Assembly: GCA_946479335.1 (NCBI GenBank) | Contig: CAMLFP010000002.1 | Coordinates: 1 to 57,350 of the forward strand | Length of the DNA: 57,350 nucleotides | Direction: 5' to 3' | DNA from: an uncultured Archangium sp. | GTDB taxonomy: Bacteria > Myxococcota > Myxococcia > Myxococcales > Myxococcaceae | Shown: one piece after another, positions 21,549 to 29,734 of the stretch | How positions within the stretch are numbered: the stretch's first letter is position 1 | Layout of the letters: every line of letters begins with the position of its first letter | Notes under the pieces: model-generated | The model's input: only the letters and a program-made list of their open reading frames with translations | Database searches by the model: none | What the model was told of the DNA's origin: nothing | Made by a program: the position numbers and the translations under genes

Positions 21549-22213
21549 TGGTACCTCGGGAACTCGGTGTTCAACATGATGCGCGCCTGCGTCGTGTACT
21601 TCACCTCTTTGCCGGTCTCATCGACGGCGTAGAGCGTGATCTTCACGCGCGTGGGGAGCAGCGCCTTCCGCTCGGTGCGCCGCGTGTCCCACTCGTCTTC
21701 CCATTCCTTCTTCTGCGAGTCCCAGTAGGCGAACTCGATCTTCTTCGCGCCCTCGAAGAGCGAGTCTTCGGTGCCGCCGTGATCCATGCGCTCTTCGAGG
21801 ATGACCTTCTCGCGGCGCACGAGATCGTCGCGGCCCTTGGCCTTCGGGTCGGGCGACTTCTTGATGGAGTACTCCACCACCATCTGATCCGACTCCTTGG
21901 CGTCGGCGTAGAGGCGCTGGTGCGAGAGCGTGCTGAAGGTGAGCTTGTCGCGCGAGCCGATGAAGTTCGTCGGGCGGTCGTACTGATCGCGGTAGCGCTT
22001 CGGGTCGTAGCGATCGCTCACGTACGCGGCGGAGATCTCACGCGTCATGCGGCTCATCGCCGCGCGGAGCATGCGGTAGTGCTCCGACTGGCTCTCGATG
22101 ATGTCCTTGTTGACGATGGTCGTGTTGAAGCTGACGCCGATGACCGCGCCGATGAACGCGGTGATGGCGATGGCGATCACGATCTCCATCAAGGTGAAGC
22201 CGCGGCGGTTCAT
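21545..22213 (-). CDS. gspJ: Type II secretion minor pseudopilin GspJ
   Basis: 222 residues. The short leader MNRRG precedes FTLMEIVIAIAITAFIG, a canonical prepilin N-terminus with Gly at -1, Phe at +1 and Glu at +5. The rest contains a beta-rich domain with LRAAMSRMTREISAAYVSDR at its base, a common GspJ element. GspJ joins GspI and GspK at the pseudopilus tip. The start overlaps the gspI stop and the stop overlaps the gspK start, both by four bases. Confidence 0.9.
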   Translation of the reverse strand: MNRRGFTLMEIVIAIAITAFIGAVIGVSFNTTIVNKDIIESQSEHYRMLRAAMSRMTREISAAYVSDRYDPKRYRDQYDRPTNFIGSRDKLTFSTLSHQRLYADAKESDQMVVEYSIKKSPDPKAKGRDDLVRREKVILEERMDHGGTEDSLFEGAKKIEFAYWDSQKKEWEDEWDTRRTERKALLPTRVKITLYAVDETGKEVKYTTQARIMLNTEFPRYQ

Positions 22214-23124
22214 CGCTTCACCGCCCCGAGGCCGTTGAGGTTCATCCCCGGGAGCCCTGGCAGCGCGGGCAACGTGCCGCCACCACCGCCGACGAGGCCA
22301 TTCTGCGCGGCGGGCATGACCGGCGTGCCGTCGTCGTCACACATGCCGGCGCCGCTGGGGCACTGCTTCGGGTTGCGTGCCGCGGTGCCGTCGGGGCGCA
22401 CGTAGCCTGTGCCGGGGCCGTTCGTGTTCCCCGTGGCCGCGGCCTGTTGCGCCATCGCGGCGCCGCCGTTCACGTCGCTGCCGGGCCCGAGCGAGACCAC
22501 GTGCGTGACGAGGTCGATGCTCTCGGTGATCTTCCCCTCTTTCCAGCTGACAGTGAGGTGCACCTCGCGCACCGATTTCTGCAGCTGGTCGACCATCTGG
22601 GTGAACTGCTGCTGCGCCATGCCGGCCATGGGCCCGAGCAGCCCCATCAGGCCACCACCCTGCGCCGCGGCCCCCGCAGCCTGCTGTGCGCCGGCCATCG
22701 CGCCAGCGCCCATGCTGCCGCCCCCCATCATCGTCTGGATGAGCGAGGTCGGGTCGGCGCCGCCGTTGCTGCCGTCGCCCATGAGCGGGATGCCGAAGAG
22801 CGCGCCGAAGAGCTGATCAGGCGAGAGCCCGTTGGTCTTGGGCACGATGATCTTCGCGCGCCACTTGTAGCTGGGCCAGCCCTCTTCGCTGAAGTCGCCG
22901 GAGTCTTCGTCGTCGTCGGCGGGCAGCGGCTCGTCGTACAGCTTCTGCTCGAGGTCGGTCATCTTCGAGCGCGCGAGCAGCGTCGCGACGGTGAGCTTCT
23001 TCGCGTACACGTGCGCGTAGACAGCGTTGGAGTTGATGTCCAACACCGCGACCAGCGACACCGCGAGGATCGACAGGGCGACCACGACCTCGAGCAACGT
23101 GAAGGCGCGCGTGGAGAGCTTCAT
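22210..23124 (-). CDS. gspI: Type II secretion minor pseudopilin GspI (extended)
   Basis: 304 residues from ATG 23124; most GspI proteins have about 120-130. The leader MKLSTRA is followed by FTLLEVVVALSILAVSLVA, so Ala, not Gly, is at -1. The typical GspI body (TLLARSKMTDLEQKL) is interrupted by a long Met/Gly/Ala/Gln-rich insert (about 125-185) and followed by a Gly/Pro/Cys-containing tail (about 230-304). A frame running on beyond 23124 lacks a plausible start. The gene overlaps gspH and gspJ by four bases each. Confidence 0.88.
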   Translation of the reverse strand: MKLSTRAFTLLEVVVALSILAVSLVAVLDINSNAVYAHVYAKKLTVATLLARSKMTDLEQKLYDEPLPADDDEDSGDFSEEGWPSYKWRAKIIVPKTNGLSPDQLFGALFGIPLMGDGSNGGADPTSLIQTMMGGGSMGAGAMAGAQQAAGAAAQGGGLMGLLGPMAGMAQQQFTQMVDQLQKSVREVHLTVSWKEGKITESIDLVTHVVSLGPGSDVNGGAAMAQQAAATGNTNGPGTGYVRPDGTAARNPKQCPSGAGMCDDDGTPVMPAAQNGLVGGGGGTLPALPGLPGMNLNGLGAVKR

Positions 23125-23834
23125 GACCGCGGCACCTCGAGATCTTCGGAGTAGATCTTCGTCTTCCCGGTGAGCGGCGAGATGGCGAGCGTCCACACGT
23201 TGTCGCCCTGCCGCAGCCAGACCTGCGCGCGCTCGGTGTAGCCCTGCGGGAAGAAGTAGAGGTACGCGATGCCGTGCCTGGTGCGCTCGCGCTGCTTCTG
23301 CGTCCACACCTCCACGTGCACGTTCGACGGCAGCGTCTTCTCGGCGACGTCGTCGTTCGAGAAGTTCGAATACTGCGCGGCGTCGTTCACGCGCTTCTCC
23401 TCCTGCGCCTGCAGCTCCTGCAGGGTGGGCGCGTCGTCGGAGTCGAGCCGTCGGAAGCGGTCGTCTTTCTTCTCGTCGACCTTGTCCTTCGCCTTCTTGC
23501 GCGCGTCGGCGAGCTCGTCGTCGCGCTTGGCCGAGGCGGTGGTGCTGCCGGCCGCGCACTCCGCGCGCCAACTGACCGGCGTCTCTTCATCGCGCTCCTC
23601 GGGGAGCGTGAAGACGATGCGGCACGTTTTGCCCGACAGCGCCGCGGTGTCGTACAGCGCGCGGATGGTGCCCGCGAGCTCGGTCGACGACTCCTTGGCC
23701 TTCGCGCCGGTGAGCGCGCCGACGCTGAAGGTCACCGCCGCGAACAACACGGCGACGATCATCAGCGCGACGACGATCTCGATGAGCGTCATGCCACGCG
23801 TGGAGGTGCGGCTATGGCGGGCAGGGCGCTTCAT
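23121..23834 (-). CDS. gspH: Type II secretion minor pseudopilin GspH
   Basis: 237 residues from ATG 23834 (MKRPARHSRTSTRG); earlier codons in the frame overlap gspG. The prepilin site is TRG followed by MTLIEIVVALMIVAVLFAAV, with Gly at -1 and Glu at +5. A strongly charged segment with helical, coiled-coil character (DDELADARKKAKDKVDEKK, residues about 115-135) is inserted into what would be the beta-domain. The C-terminus WTLAISPLTGKTKIY fits GspH. It lies 4 bases after gspG. GspH is a minor subunit below the pseudopilus tip. Confidence 0.87.
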   Translation of the reverse strand: MKRPARHSRTSTRGMTLIEIVVALMIVAVLFAAVTFSVGALTGAKAKESSTELAGTIRALYDTAALSGKTCRIVFTLPEERDEETPVSWRAECAAGSTTASAKRDDELADARKKAKDKVDEKKDDRFRRLDSDDAPTLQELQAQEEKRVNDAAQYSNFSNDDVAEKTLPSNVHVEVWTQKQRERTRHGIAYLYFFPQGYTERAQVWLRQGDNVWTLAISPLTGKTKIYSEDLEVPRS

Positions 23835-23838
23835 CGGG

Positions 23839-24246
23839 TCACTTCTTGGCGTCGAGGTCCTTCGACGAGATGTCGGCGTCGCCGTCAGCGCCACCGGGCG
23901 CGCCGTCCTTGCCGTAGGAGATGATGACGGGCTTGTTGCCCTCCTTCACGTAGACGTACTCGTGGTCCCACGGGTCGACGGGCGGCTTCTCGAGGATCTG
24001 CGCGTCGACGAGCGCCTTCAGGCCCGCGCCGGTGTCGGGGTAGTTGCCCTTCTTCGCGTAGTAGGTCTTCAGCGCGTTGTTGATGTTCGCGATGTCCATC
24101 TTCGCGCGGTCGACCTTCGCCTGGTCGAGCTGGGGGATGACGGCGATGCCGACGGCGGCCATCAGCAACGAGAGGATGGTGATCACGACGATGATCTCGA
24201 TCAGCGTCATGCCCTTACGGCGGCGGTTGCGGAGGTTGGTGTTCAT
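23839..24246 (-). CDS. gspG: Type II secretion major pseudopilin GspG
   Basis: 135 residues, full length. Leader MNTNLRNRRRKG, then MTLIEIIVVITILSLLMAAVG (Gly at -1, Glu at +5). The periplasmic domain shows the GspG hallmarks: DIANINNALKTYYAKKGNYPDTGAGLKALV, and PPVDPWDHEYVYV; the calcium-site loop near the C-terminus is Asp-rich. This is the main subunit that polymerises into the secretion pseudopilus. A strong ribosome-binding site lies 4 bases upstream of the start, in keeping with high demand for this protein. Confidence 0.96.
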   Translation of the reverse strand: MNTNLRNRRRKGMTLIEIIVVITILSLLMAAVGIAVIPQLDQAKVDRAKMDIANINNALKTYYAKKGNYPDTGAGLKALVDAQILEKPPVDPWDHEYVYVKEGNKPVIISYGKDGAPGGADGDADISSKDLDAKK

Positions 24247-24250
24247 GGGG

Positions 24251-24258
24251 CTTCCTTT
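24251..24258 (-). promoter_or_regulatory. Strong Shine-Dalgarno sequence of gspG
   Basis: On the minus strand AAAGGAAG lies 4 bases before the gspG ATG. Most neighbouring genes in this operon start by overlap or with only a few bases of spacing and have weaker sites, so this one probably raises translation of the major pseudopilin relative to other subunits. Confidence 0.6.
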
Positions 24259-24266
24259 CGTGGTGC

Positions 24267-25520
24267 TCAGCGCACCATGGAGTTCATCTGCAGAATCGGC
24301 ATGAGGATGGAGAAGGCGACGAAGGCGATGACCGCGCCCATCAGCACGATCATCATCGGCTCGAGCAGCGCGGTGAGCGCGCCGATGCGCACGTTGACGC
24401 TCGACTCGTAGTTCTCGGCGACGTTGAGCAGCATGTCTTCGAGCTGCCCTGAGCGCTCGCCGATGCCGACCATGTGGTACACGAGCGGGGGGAACTCGCC
24501 CGACTTCTTGAGCGGGTTGGCGATGCTCTCACCTTCACGAATCGCGTCGCGCGCGGTGTCGACCACCGCCGACATCGTGGAGTTGGTGATCACGTTCTTC
24601 ACGATGTCGAGCGCGTTGAGCAGCGGCACGCTCGACTTGAGCAGCGTGGCCAGGGTGCGCGCGAAGCGGGCCACCGCCAGCTGCCGCACCAGCGGTCCGA
24701 ACACCGGCACCCGCAGCACGATGCGGTCCCACACCGGCTTGCCGCTCTCCGAGCCCGTCCACCGGTAGAAGAGGAACGCCGCGGCGATCAGCATCGGCAC
24801 CACGAGGAACCAGTAGTCCTGCAGGAAGTTCGACGAGGCGATGAGCAGCTTCGTGGTCCACGGCAGGTTGACCTTCATGTCGTCGAAGATCTTGGTCACC
24901 TTCGGCACCACCACCGTCATCAGCATGATCAACACGCCGCCGCCGATGACCATCATGATCGCCGGGTAGATCATCGCGCCGACGATCTTCTGGCGCAGGC
25001 GCGCCTGGCCTTCGGTGAACTCCGCGAGGCGCAGCAGCACCGCGTCGAGCGCGCCGGAGCTCTCGCCCGCGCGGATCATGTTCACGAACAGCGGGCCGAA
25101 CACCTTCACGTGGGTGTTGAGCGCGTCGCCCAGCGACTTGCCCTCGTTCACGTTCTGCTTCACGTCGGAGAGGATGCGCTTCAACTTCTCCTTCTCGACC
25201 TGGTCGACCATCGCGCTCAGCGCCTCGACCAGCGAGACACCGGCCTTGAGCAGCGTGGCCAGCTGGCGCGTCATCACCGCGATGTCGTCGGTGTTGATGC
25301 CGCCGCCCGCCAGCTTGCGGAAGTTGACGTCACCGCCGCTCAACATCGACTGCGGCGCGCCCGGCTTGCCGCCTTTGCCTTCGCTCTGCCCGACGATGTC
25401 GGTGAGGAAGATGCCGTCTTTGCGCAGCGCCGCGCGCAGACCCTTCGCGCTCTCGGCCTCCTTGAGGCCGGTGACGTTCTTACCTGCGGCGTTGAGGCCC
25501 TTGTATTCGAAGACCGCCAT
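24267..25520 (-). CDS. gspF: Type II secretion inner-membrane platform protein GspF
   Basis: 417 residues from ATG 25520 (MAVFEYKGLNAAGK); upstream codons in frame overlap gspE. Two copies of the GspF/PilC cytoplasmic domain are visible: DIAVMTRQLATLLKAGVSL (near 80) and LAVARFARTLATLLKSSVPL (near 283), each followed by a conserved GESSGALD or GERSGQLED segment. Three membrane helices separate them (about 180-205, 230-250, 385-410). GspF links GspE to the pseudopilus and may rotate or scoop subunits. It lies 7 bases after gspE. Confidence 0.95.
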   Translation of the reverse strand: MAVFEYKGLNAAGKNVTGLKEAESAKGLRAALRKDGIFLTDIVGQSEGKGGKPGAPQSMLSGGDVNFRKLAGGGINTDDIAVMTRQLATLLKAGVSLVEALSAMVDQVEKEKLKRILSDVKQNVNEGKSLGDALNTHVKVFGPLFVNMIRAGESSGALDAVLLRLAEFTEGQARLRQKIVGAMIYPAIMMVIGGGVLIMLMTVVVPKVTKIFDDMKVNLPWTTKLLIASSNFLQDYWFLVVPMLIAAAFLFYRWTGSESGKPVWDRIVLRVPVFGPLVRQLAVARFARTLATLLKSSVPLLNALDIVKNVITNSTMSAVVDTARDAIREGESIANPLKKSGEFPPLVYHMVGIGERSGQLEDMLLNVAENYESSVNVRIGALTALLEPMMIVLMGAVIAFVAFSILMPILQMNSMVR

Positions 25521-25527
25521 GGCGCTT

Positions 25528-27312
25528 TTAGAGGTCCTCCTGCGTGACGGAGAGGACCTCGGCGATGGTGGTCTCACCGCGCGCGATCTTCAGCGCGCCG
25601 TCGTCGAGCAGCGTGAGCATGCCCTTCTCCATGGCCTTCTTCTTCACCGTGCCGGAGTCGACGTTCTTCAAGATCAGCTGGCGGATGTCGTCGTCGAGGA
25701 TCAGCAGCTCGTACACGCCGCTGCGGCCGCGGTAGCCCACGCGGTTGCACGCCGCGCAGCCCTTCGCGCGGTACACCGTGCCGCCGCCCAGCGCGCGGAA
25801 GCGGTCCATGCTCATGCCCAGCTTGGAGATCTCCTCCTCGGTCGGCTCGTACGGCTCGCGGCACTCCTTGCACACGCGGCGCACGAGGCGCTGCGCCATC
25901 ACCGCCATCAGCGACGACGACACCAGGAACGGCTCGATGCCCATCTCCACCAGACGCGTGACGGCGCCCGCGGAGTCGTTGGTGTGCACCGTGGAGAACA
26001 CGAGGTGACCCGTGAGCGACGCTTCGATGGCGATCTGCGCCGTCTCCTTGTCGCGGATCTCGCCCACCATGATGATGTCGGGGTCTTGCCGGAGGAACGC
26101 GCGGAGCGCCGAGGCGAACGTCAGCCCGATCTTCGGGTTGAGCGGCATCTGGTTGATGCCCTTCAACTGGTACTCGACCGGGTCTTCGCAGGTGAGGATC
26201 TTCACCTCCGGCGTGTTGATGCGCGTGAGCGCGCCGTAGAGCGTCGTCGTCTTGCCTGAACCCGTGGGGCCGGTGACGAGGATGATGCCGTGCGCGCGGC
26301 GAATCAGCTCGTCCATGCTCCCGAGGATGTCGGGGTTCATGCCGATCTCGCCGAGGTCGAGCAGCGTCGCGCTCTTGTCGAGCAGACGCATGACGATGCT
26401 CTCGCCGTGCACGGTCGGAATCGTGGAGACGCGGATGTCGATGTCGCGGCCGGCCAGCTTGATCTTGATGCGGCCGTCCTGGGGCAGGCGCTTCTCGGCG
26501 ATGTTCAGCTGCGCCATGATCTTCACGCGGCTGATGATCGAGTTCTGGTAGCGCTTCGGCGGCTTGATGATGTTCTGCAGCACGCCGTCGATGCGGAAGC
26601 GCACCGCCAGCTCCTTCTCCATCGGCTCGATGTGGATGTCCGACGCGCGCTCCTTCGCCGCGCGGAACAAGAGCGAGTTCACGAGGCGGATGATCGGCGC
26701 TTCGTCGCCGGTGTCGAGGAGGTCCTGGTCGGACTCCAACACCTGTTCGGCGGCGTCGAGGTCCTGCGCCTCCATCTCGCTGACGACCTGGTCCGCTTCG
26801 TTGACGGAGCGGTCGTAGACGGAGTTGATGGCGTCGATGATCGTCGTGCCGCGCGCCAGCTTGGCGATGATCTCGCCGTTGAGCAGCTCGCGTGCATGAT
26901 CGATGACCGCGGTGTCGAGCGGGTCGGCCACCGCGATGGCGATGAAGTCACCTTCACGCTTCAGCGGGATGAACTTCGACAACTTCGCGAAGTTGATGGG
27001 GACGTTCTTCACCAGCTCGCCGTCGACGTCGTCGATGGAGATCAGGTCGAGGTACTCGAGGTCGAGCTGCGCCGCGAGCGCGCGCGTCACCTGCTCGTCG
27101 GTGACGACCTTCATGCCGATCAACACCTCGCCGAGCCGCCCGCCTTTTTCACCCTGCGCGACGAGCGCCTCCTCGAGCTTCGCGCGCTCGAGGCCGAACG
27201 ATTCGATGAGGATCTCCCCGAGCGGGCGCCCGAACAGGTACGCCGGCGCGTGCGACACCAGCCGCGTCTGCTCCGTGACCGAGGGCTCGCTGAGGTCGGT
27301 GCTGCCGTTCAT
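25528..27312 (-). CDS. gspE: Type II secretion ATPase GspE
   Basis: 594 residues. An N-terminal T2SSE_N domain (about 30-160) binds GspL; the ATPase core follows with Walker A GPTGSGKTT (348-356), the Asp box near 376 (CEDPVEYQ), Walker B-type PDIIMVGEIRD (411-421) and the His box HLVFSTVHTND (436-446). Two CxxC pairs (CKEC, CAAC) near 483 and 520 make the zinc-binding C-terminal domain expected for GspE. It is a cytoplasmic hexamer that powers pseudopilus assembly. It lies 2 bases after gspD. Confidence 0.96.
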   Translation of the reverse strand: MNGSTDLSEPSVTEQTRLVSHAPAYLFGRPLGEILIESFGLERAKLEEALVAQGEKGGRLGEVLIGMKVVTDEQVTRALAAQLDLEYLDLISIDDVDGELVKNVPINFAKLSKFIPLKREGDFIAIAVADPLDTAVIDHARELLNGEIIAKLARGTTIIDAINSVYDRSVNEADQVVSEMEAQDLDAAEQVLESDQDLLDTGDEAPIIRLVNSLLFRAAKERASDIHIEPMEKELAVRFRIDGVLQNIIKPPKRYQNSIISRVKIMAQLNIAEKRLPQDGRIKIKLAGRDIDIRVSTIPTVHGESIVMRLLDKSATLLDLGEIGMNPDILGSMDELIRRAHGIILVTGPTGSGKTTTLYGALTRINTPEVKILTCEDPVEYQLKGINQMPLNPKIGLTFASALRAFLRQDPDIIMVGEIRDKETAQIAIEASLTGHLVFSTVHTNDSAGAVTRLVEMGIEPFLVSSSLMAVMAQRLVRRVCKECREPYEPTEEEISKLGMSMDRFRALGGGTVYRAKGCAACNRVGYRGRSGVYELLILDDDIRQLILKNVDSGTVKKKAMEKGMLTLLDDGALKIARGETTIAEVLSVTQEDL

Positions 27313-27314
27313 GG

Positions 27315-29732
27315 CTACGGGGTCTCCGAGGGCGTCTCTGCCGGCGGCGGGGCGGCGTCTGGCGCGGCGGTCGGCGTTTCAGTCTCCGGCGTGGTGCGCG
27401 GCTCGCCCTCCGGCTTCGCGCCACCTTCCGTGGTACCCCGGGTGTCGCCCGACGGCGCGATGACCTTCTCGGTGCCGTTGCCCGGGCCGCCGTTCTCGAG
27501 CTTGTTCATCTCCTTCACGACGATCTGCCCGACGCGCGCCAGCGGGCCCGCCTTGCGCTCGAAGTCGATGGCCACGTCGTAGCCGGTGGTCGCGCCGTAG
27601 AACTGCTCCACGAACTCCTGACGCTCGCGCATCTTGCGCTCGAAGATGCGGCGGAAGTCGGAGCCGTCGCGGATGATGTACGGCGTCAAGAAGAGCAGCA
27701 GGTTGGTCTTCACCTTGCGGCGCGTCTGCTGACGGAACAGGTTCCCCAGCAGCGGGATGTCTCCGAGGATCGGCGTCTTCGACACCGACTCCACGATGCG
27801 GTCCTGCATGATGCCGCCGATGACCACCGTCTCCTGGTCCTTCGCGACCACCGTGGTCTTCGCGCTGCGCTTGCTGGTCGTGGGGCCCAGCACCGGGTCA
27901 GACGAGGCGATCTCCTCGGTCGACTCGTTGATGACCAGGCGCACGTAGTCGCTCTCGTTGATCTGCGGCTTCACCGACAGCTTCAGGTCGACGTTCTGGC
28001 GCTGGATGCTGCCGAACGCCGAGCCGCCGCCGATGCCGCTGAGGCCGCCCAACCCGCCGAGGCCGCCCAACCCACCCAGGCTCGAGGTCAACCCCGAGGC
28101 GCCGCCGAGCCCGCTCAGGCCCGCGAGGCCGCCCAGGCCGAGGCCCGTGGAGTAGCCCGACTGGAAGGGCACGTTCTGACCGACGGTGATCTCCGCCTCT
28201 TCGTTGTCGGTGGTGAGGATGTGCGGCGTGGAGAGCACGTTCACGTCGCTCGACTTCTGCATGGCGTTGATCACGATGCCGAACGCGGGGATCTGCACGC
28301 CGCCGATGGTCAGGTTGGGGATCGTCGGGCCCTGCAGGCCCGCGAGGAAGCCGCTCATGCTCACCAGGTTCGCGATCGACAGCGACGGCGGCAGGCCGGA
28401 GCCCCCGCCGTACTTGGTGCCGAAGAAGATCGGCATCGTGCCGCCCTGGCCGTCGCTCACCGGCAGGCCGCCGTGGAGGTTGATGCCGAGGTCGGAGTTG
28501 CGATCGAGGTTGACCTCCATGATCACCGCCTCGACGAACACCTGCCGGCGCCGCACGTCGAGCTTCTCCACCACGCGCACCAGGCTGCGGAAGTCAGACT
28601 GGCTGGCGATGATCACCAGCGAGTTGGTCGCCTTGTCGGCGCTGACCTTCACCTCGCCCGAGAAGAGCTCCGCGGCCCCGCCGGCGGCTGCACCGGGCTT
28701 CGGCGGCGCGCCGGTCTTCGGCTTGTTCGCGGTGCCCTGCGCCAGCGTCTGCAGCGTGGAGGCCACGTCTTCGGCGTTCGCGTTCTCCAGGTAGTAGACG
28801 TTGATGCGGCCCTCCCCGGAGATGGGGATGTCGATCTCCTTCACCAGCGACATGATGCGCTCGAAGCCGCTGGGGCTCGCGATGATGATCAGCTTGTTGG
28901 TGCGCTCGTCGGGGATGATCTGCGAGAGCGTCGCCGGGCCGCTGCTGCCGCCCGTGTCCTCTCCCGGCTTGCCCGCCACGTTGGCCACGTTCGGCGCCGC
29001 GGCGAGGCCCGGCTTCTGCCCCGGCTTGCCGCTCTTGTTCTCGAACAGCTTCTGGATCTTGTCGGCCACGTCCTGCGCGGTCGCGTACTGAATCTGCAAC
29101 ACGCGAATCTCATCGGCGGCTGATCTCGAATCCAACTGGCCGATGATCCGCTCCAGGCGGTGCATGTTCGAGCCGAGGTCATTGATGATCAGCGTGTCAG
29201 GCTGGAAGGGGATGGTGTCGCCCTGCGGGGTGACCAGCTGCTGCAGCACGCCGCGCAGCTGCTCCAACTCCACGTTCCGCACCTTGAAGATGCGCGTCAC
29301 CATCTGCTCGTTCGTGGTGTACGCGCCCTCCGGGTCGGTGATCGTGGGGATGGGGAACTGCTTCGCCTTCTGCTTGTCGACGATCTTCATGAACTTCCCC
29401 TGCTCGTAGACAGCGAGGGAGTTCGAATCGAGCGCAGCGAGGAATGCCGCGTAGAACTGATCGGCGTTGACCTCGACCTTGCCGTTCTCAGGGCCGATGA
29501 TCGAAATCTTCCCGCGGATGTTCTCCGGGAGGATGAAGGTGCGGCAGGTGACGTCAGACACCGTCTGCACCAGCTTCTCGATCTCGACCTTGTCGAAATA
29601 GATGTTGTACTTGCCCTTCCGGCGCTGCTCTTCGCAGCTGGGCTTCTTGGGCGTAATCGTCGCGGGCGCCGGCGCCTGTGCGAGGGCGAGCGTGGAGATC
29701 AGCGCGAGCAATGCGGGAGTCGTGCGTTTCAT
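27315..29732 (-). CDS. gspD: Type II secretion outer-membrane secretin GspD
   Basis: 805 residues. Signal peptide ending LALAQA, then N0 (KYNIYFDKVEIEKLVQTVSD), three N-domain repeats (for example VFKVRNVELEQLRGVLQQL-like segments near 140, 210 and 325), then the secretin core: VFVEAVIMEV, DVNVLSTPHILTTDNEEAEI, VGQNVPF, and the end signature LLLFLTPYIIRD. A Gly/Leu-rich low-complexity insert interrupts the gate region after VPFQSGYS. The C-terminal tail of about 60 residues is Pro/Thr/Glu/Ala-rich. The protein forms the outer-membrane channel. It lies 2 bases after gspC. No pilotin gene is recognised nearby. Confidence 0.96.
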   Translation of the reverse strand: MKRTTPALLALISTLALAQAPAPATITPKKPSCEEQRRKGKYNIYFDKVEIEKLVQTVSDVTCRTFILPENIRGKISIIGPENGKVEVNADQFYAAFLAALDSNSLAVYEQGKFMKIVDKQKAKQFPIPTITDPEGAYTTNEQMVTRIFKVRNVELEQLRGVLQQLVTPQGDTIPFQPDTLIINDLGSNMHRLERIIGQLDSRSAADEIRVLQIQYATAQDVADKIQKLFENKSGKPGQKPGLAAAPNVANVAGKPGEDTGGSSGPATLSQIIPDERTNKLIIIASPSGFERIMSLVKEIDIPISGEGRINVYYLENANAEDVASTLQTLAQGTANKPKTGAPPKPGAAAGGAAELFSGEVKVSADKATNSLVIIASQSDFRSLVRVVEKLDVRRRQVFVEAVIMEVNLDRNSDLGINLHGGLPVSDGQGGTMPIFFGTKYGGGSGLPPSLSIANLVSMSGFLAGLQGPTIPNLTIGGVQIPAFGIVINAMQKSSDVNVLSTPHILTTDNEEAEITVGQNVPFQSGYSTGLGLGGLAGLSGLGGASGLTSSLGGLGGLGGLGGLSGIGGGSAFGSIQRQNVDLKLSVKPQINESDYVRLVINESTEEIASSDPVLGPTTSKRSAKTTVVAKDQETVVIGGIMQDRIVESVSKTPILGDIPLLGNLFRQQTRRKVKTNLLLFLTPYIIRDGSDFRRIFERKMRERQEFVEQFYGATTGYDVAIDFERKAGPLARVGQIVVKEMNKLENGGPGNGTEKVIAPSGDTRGTTEGGAKPEGEPRTTPETETPTAAPDAAPPPAETPSETP
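28024..28145 (-). repeat. Gly/Leu-rich coding repeat inside gspD
   Basis: About 40 codons spell a degenerate Gly-Leu-Gly-Gly tandem (for instance SLGGLGGLGGLGGLSG), from 9-base repeats. It sits between VPFQSGYS and SIQRQNVDLKL, the part of secretins that forms the gate or cap of the channel. Array length may vary between strains through slippage. Confidence 0.7.
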
Positions 29733-29734
29733 GA

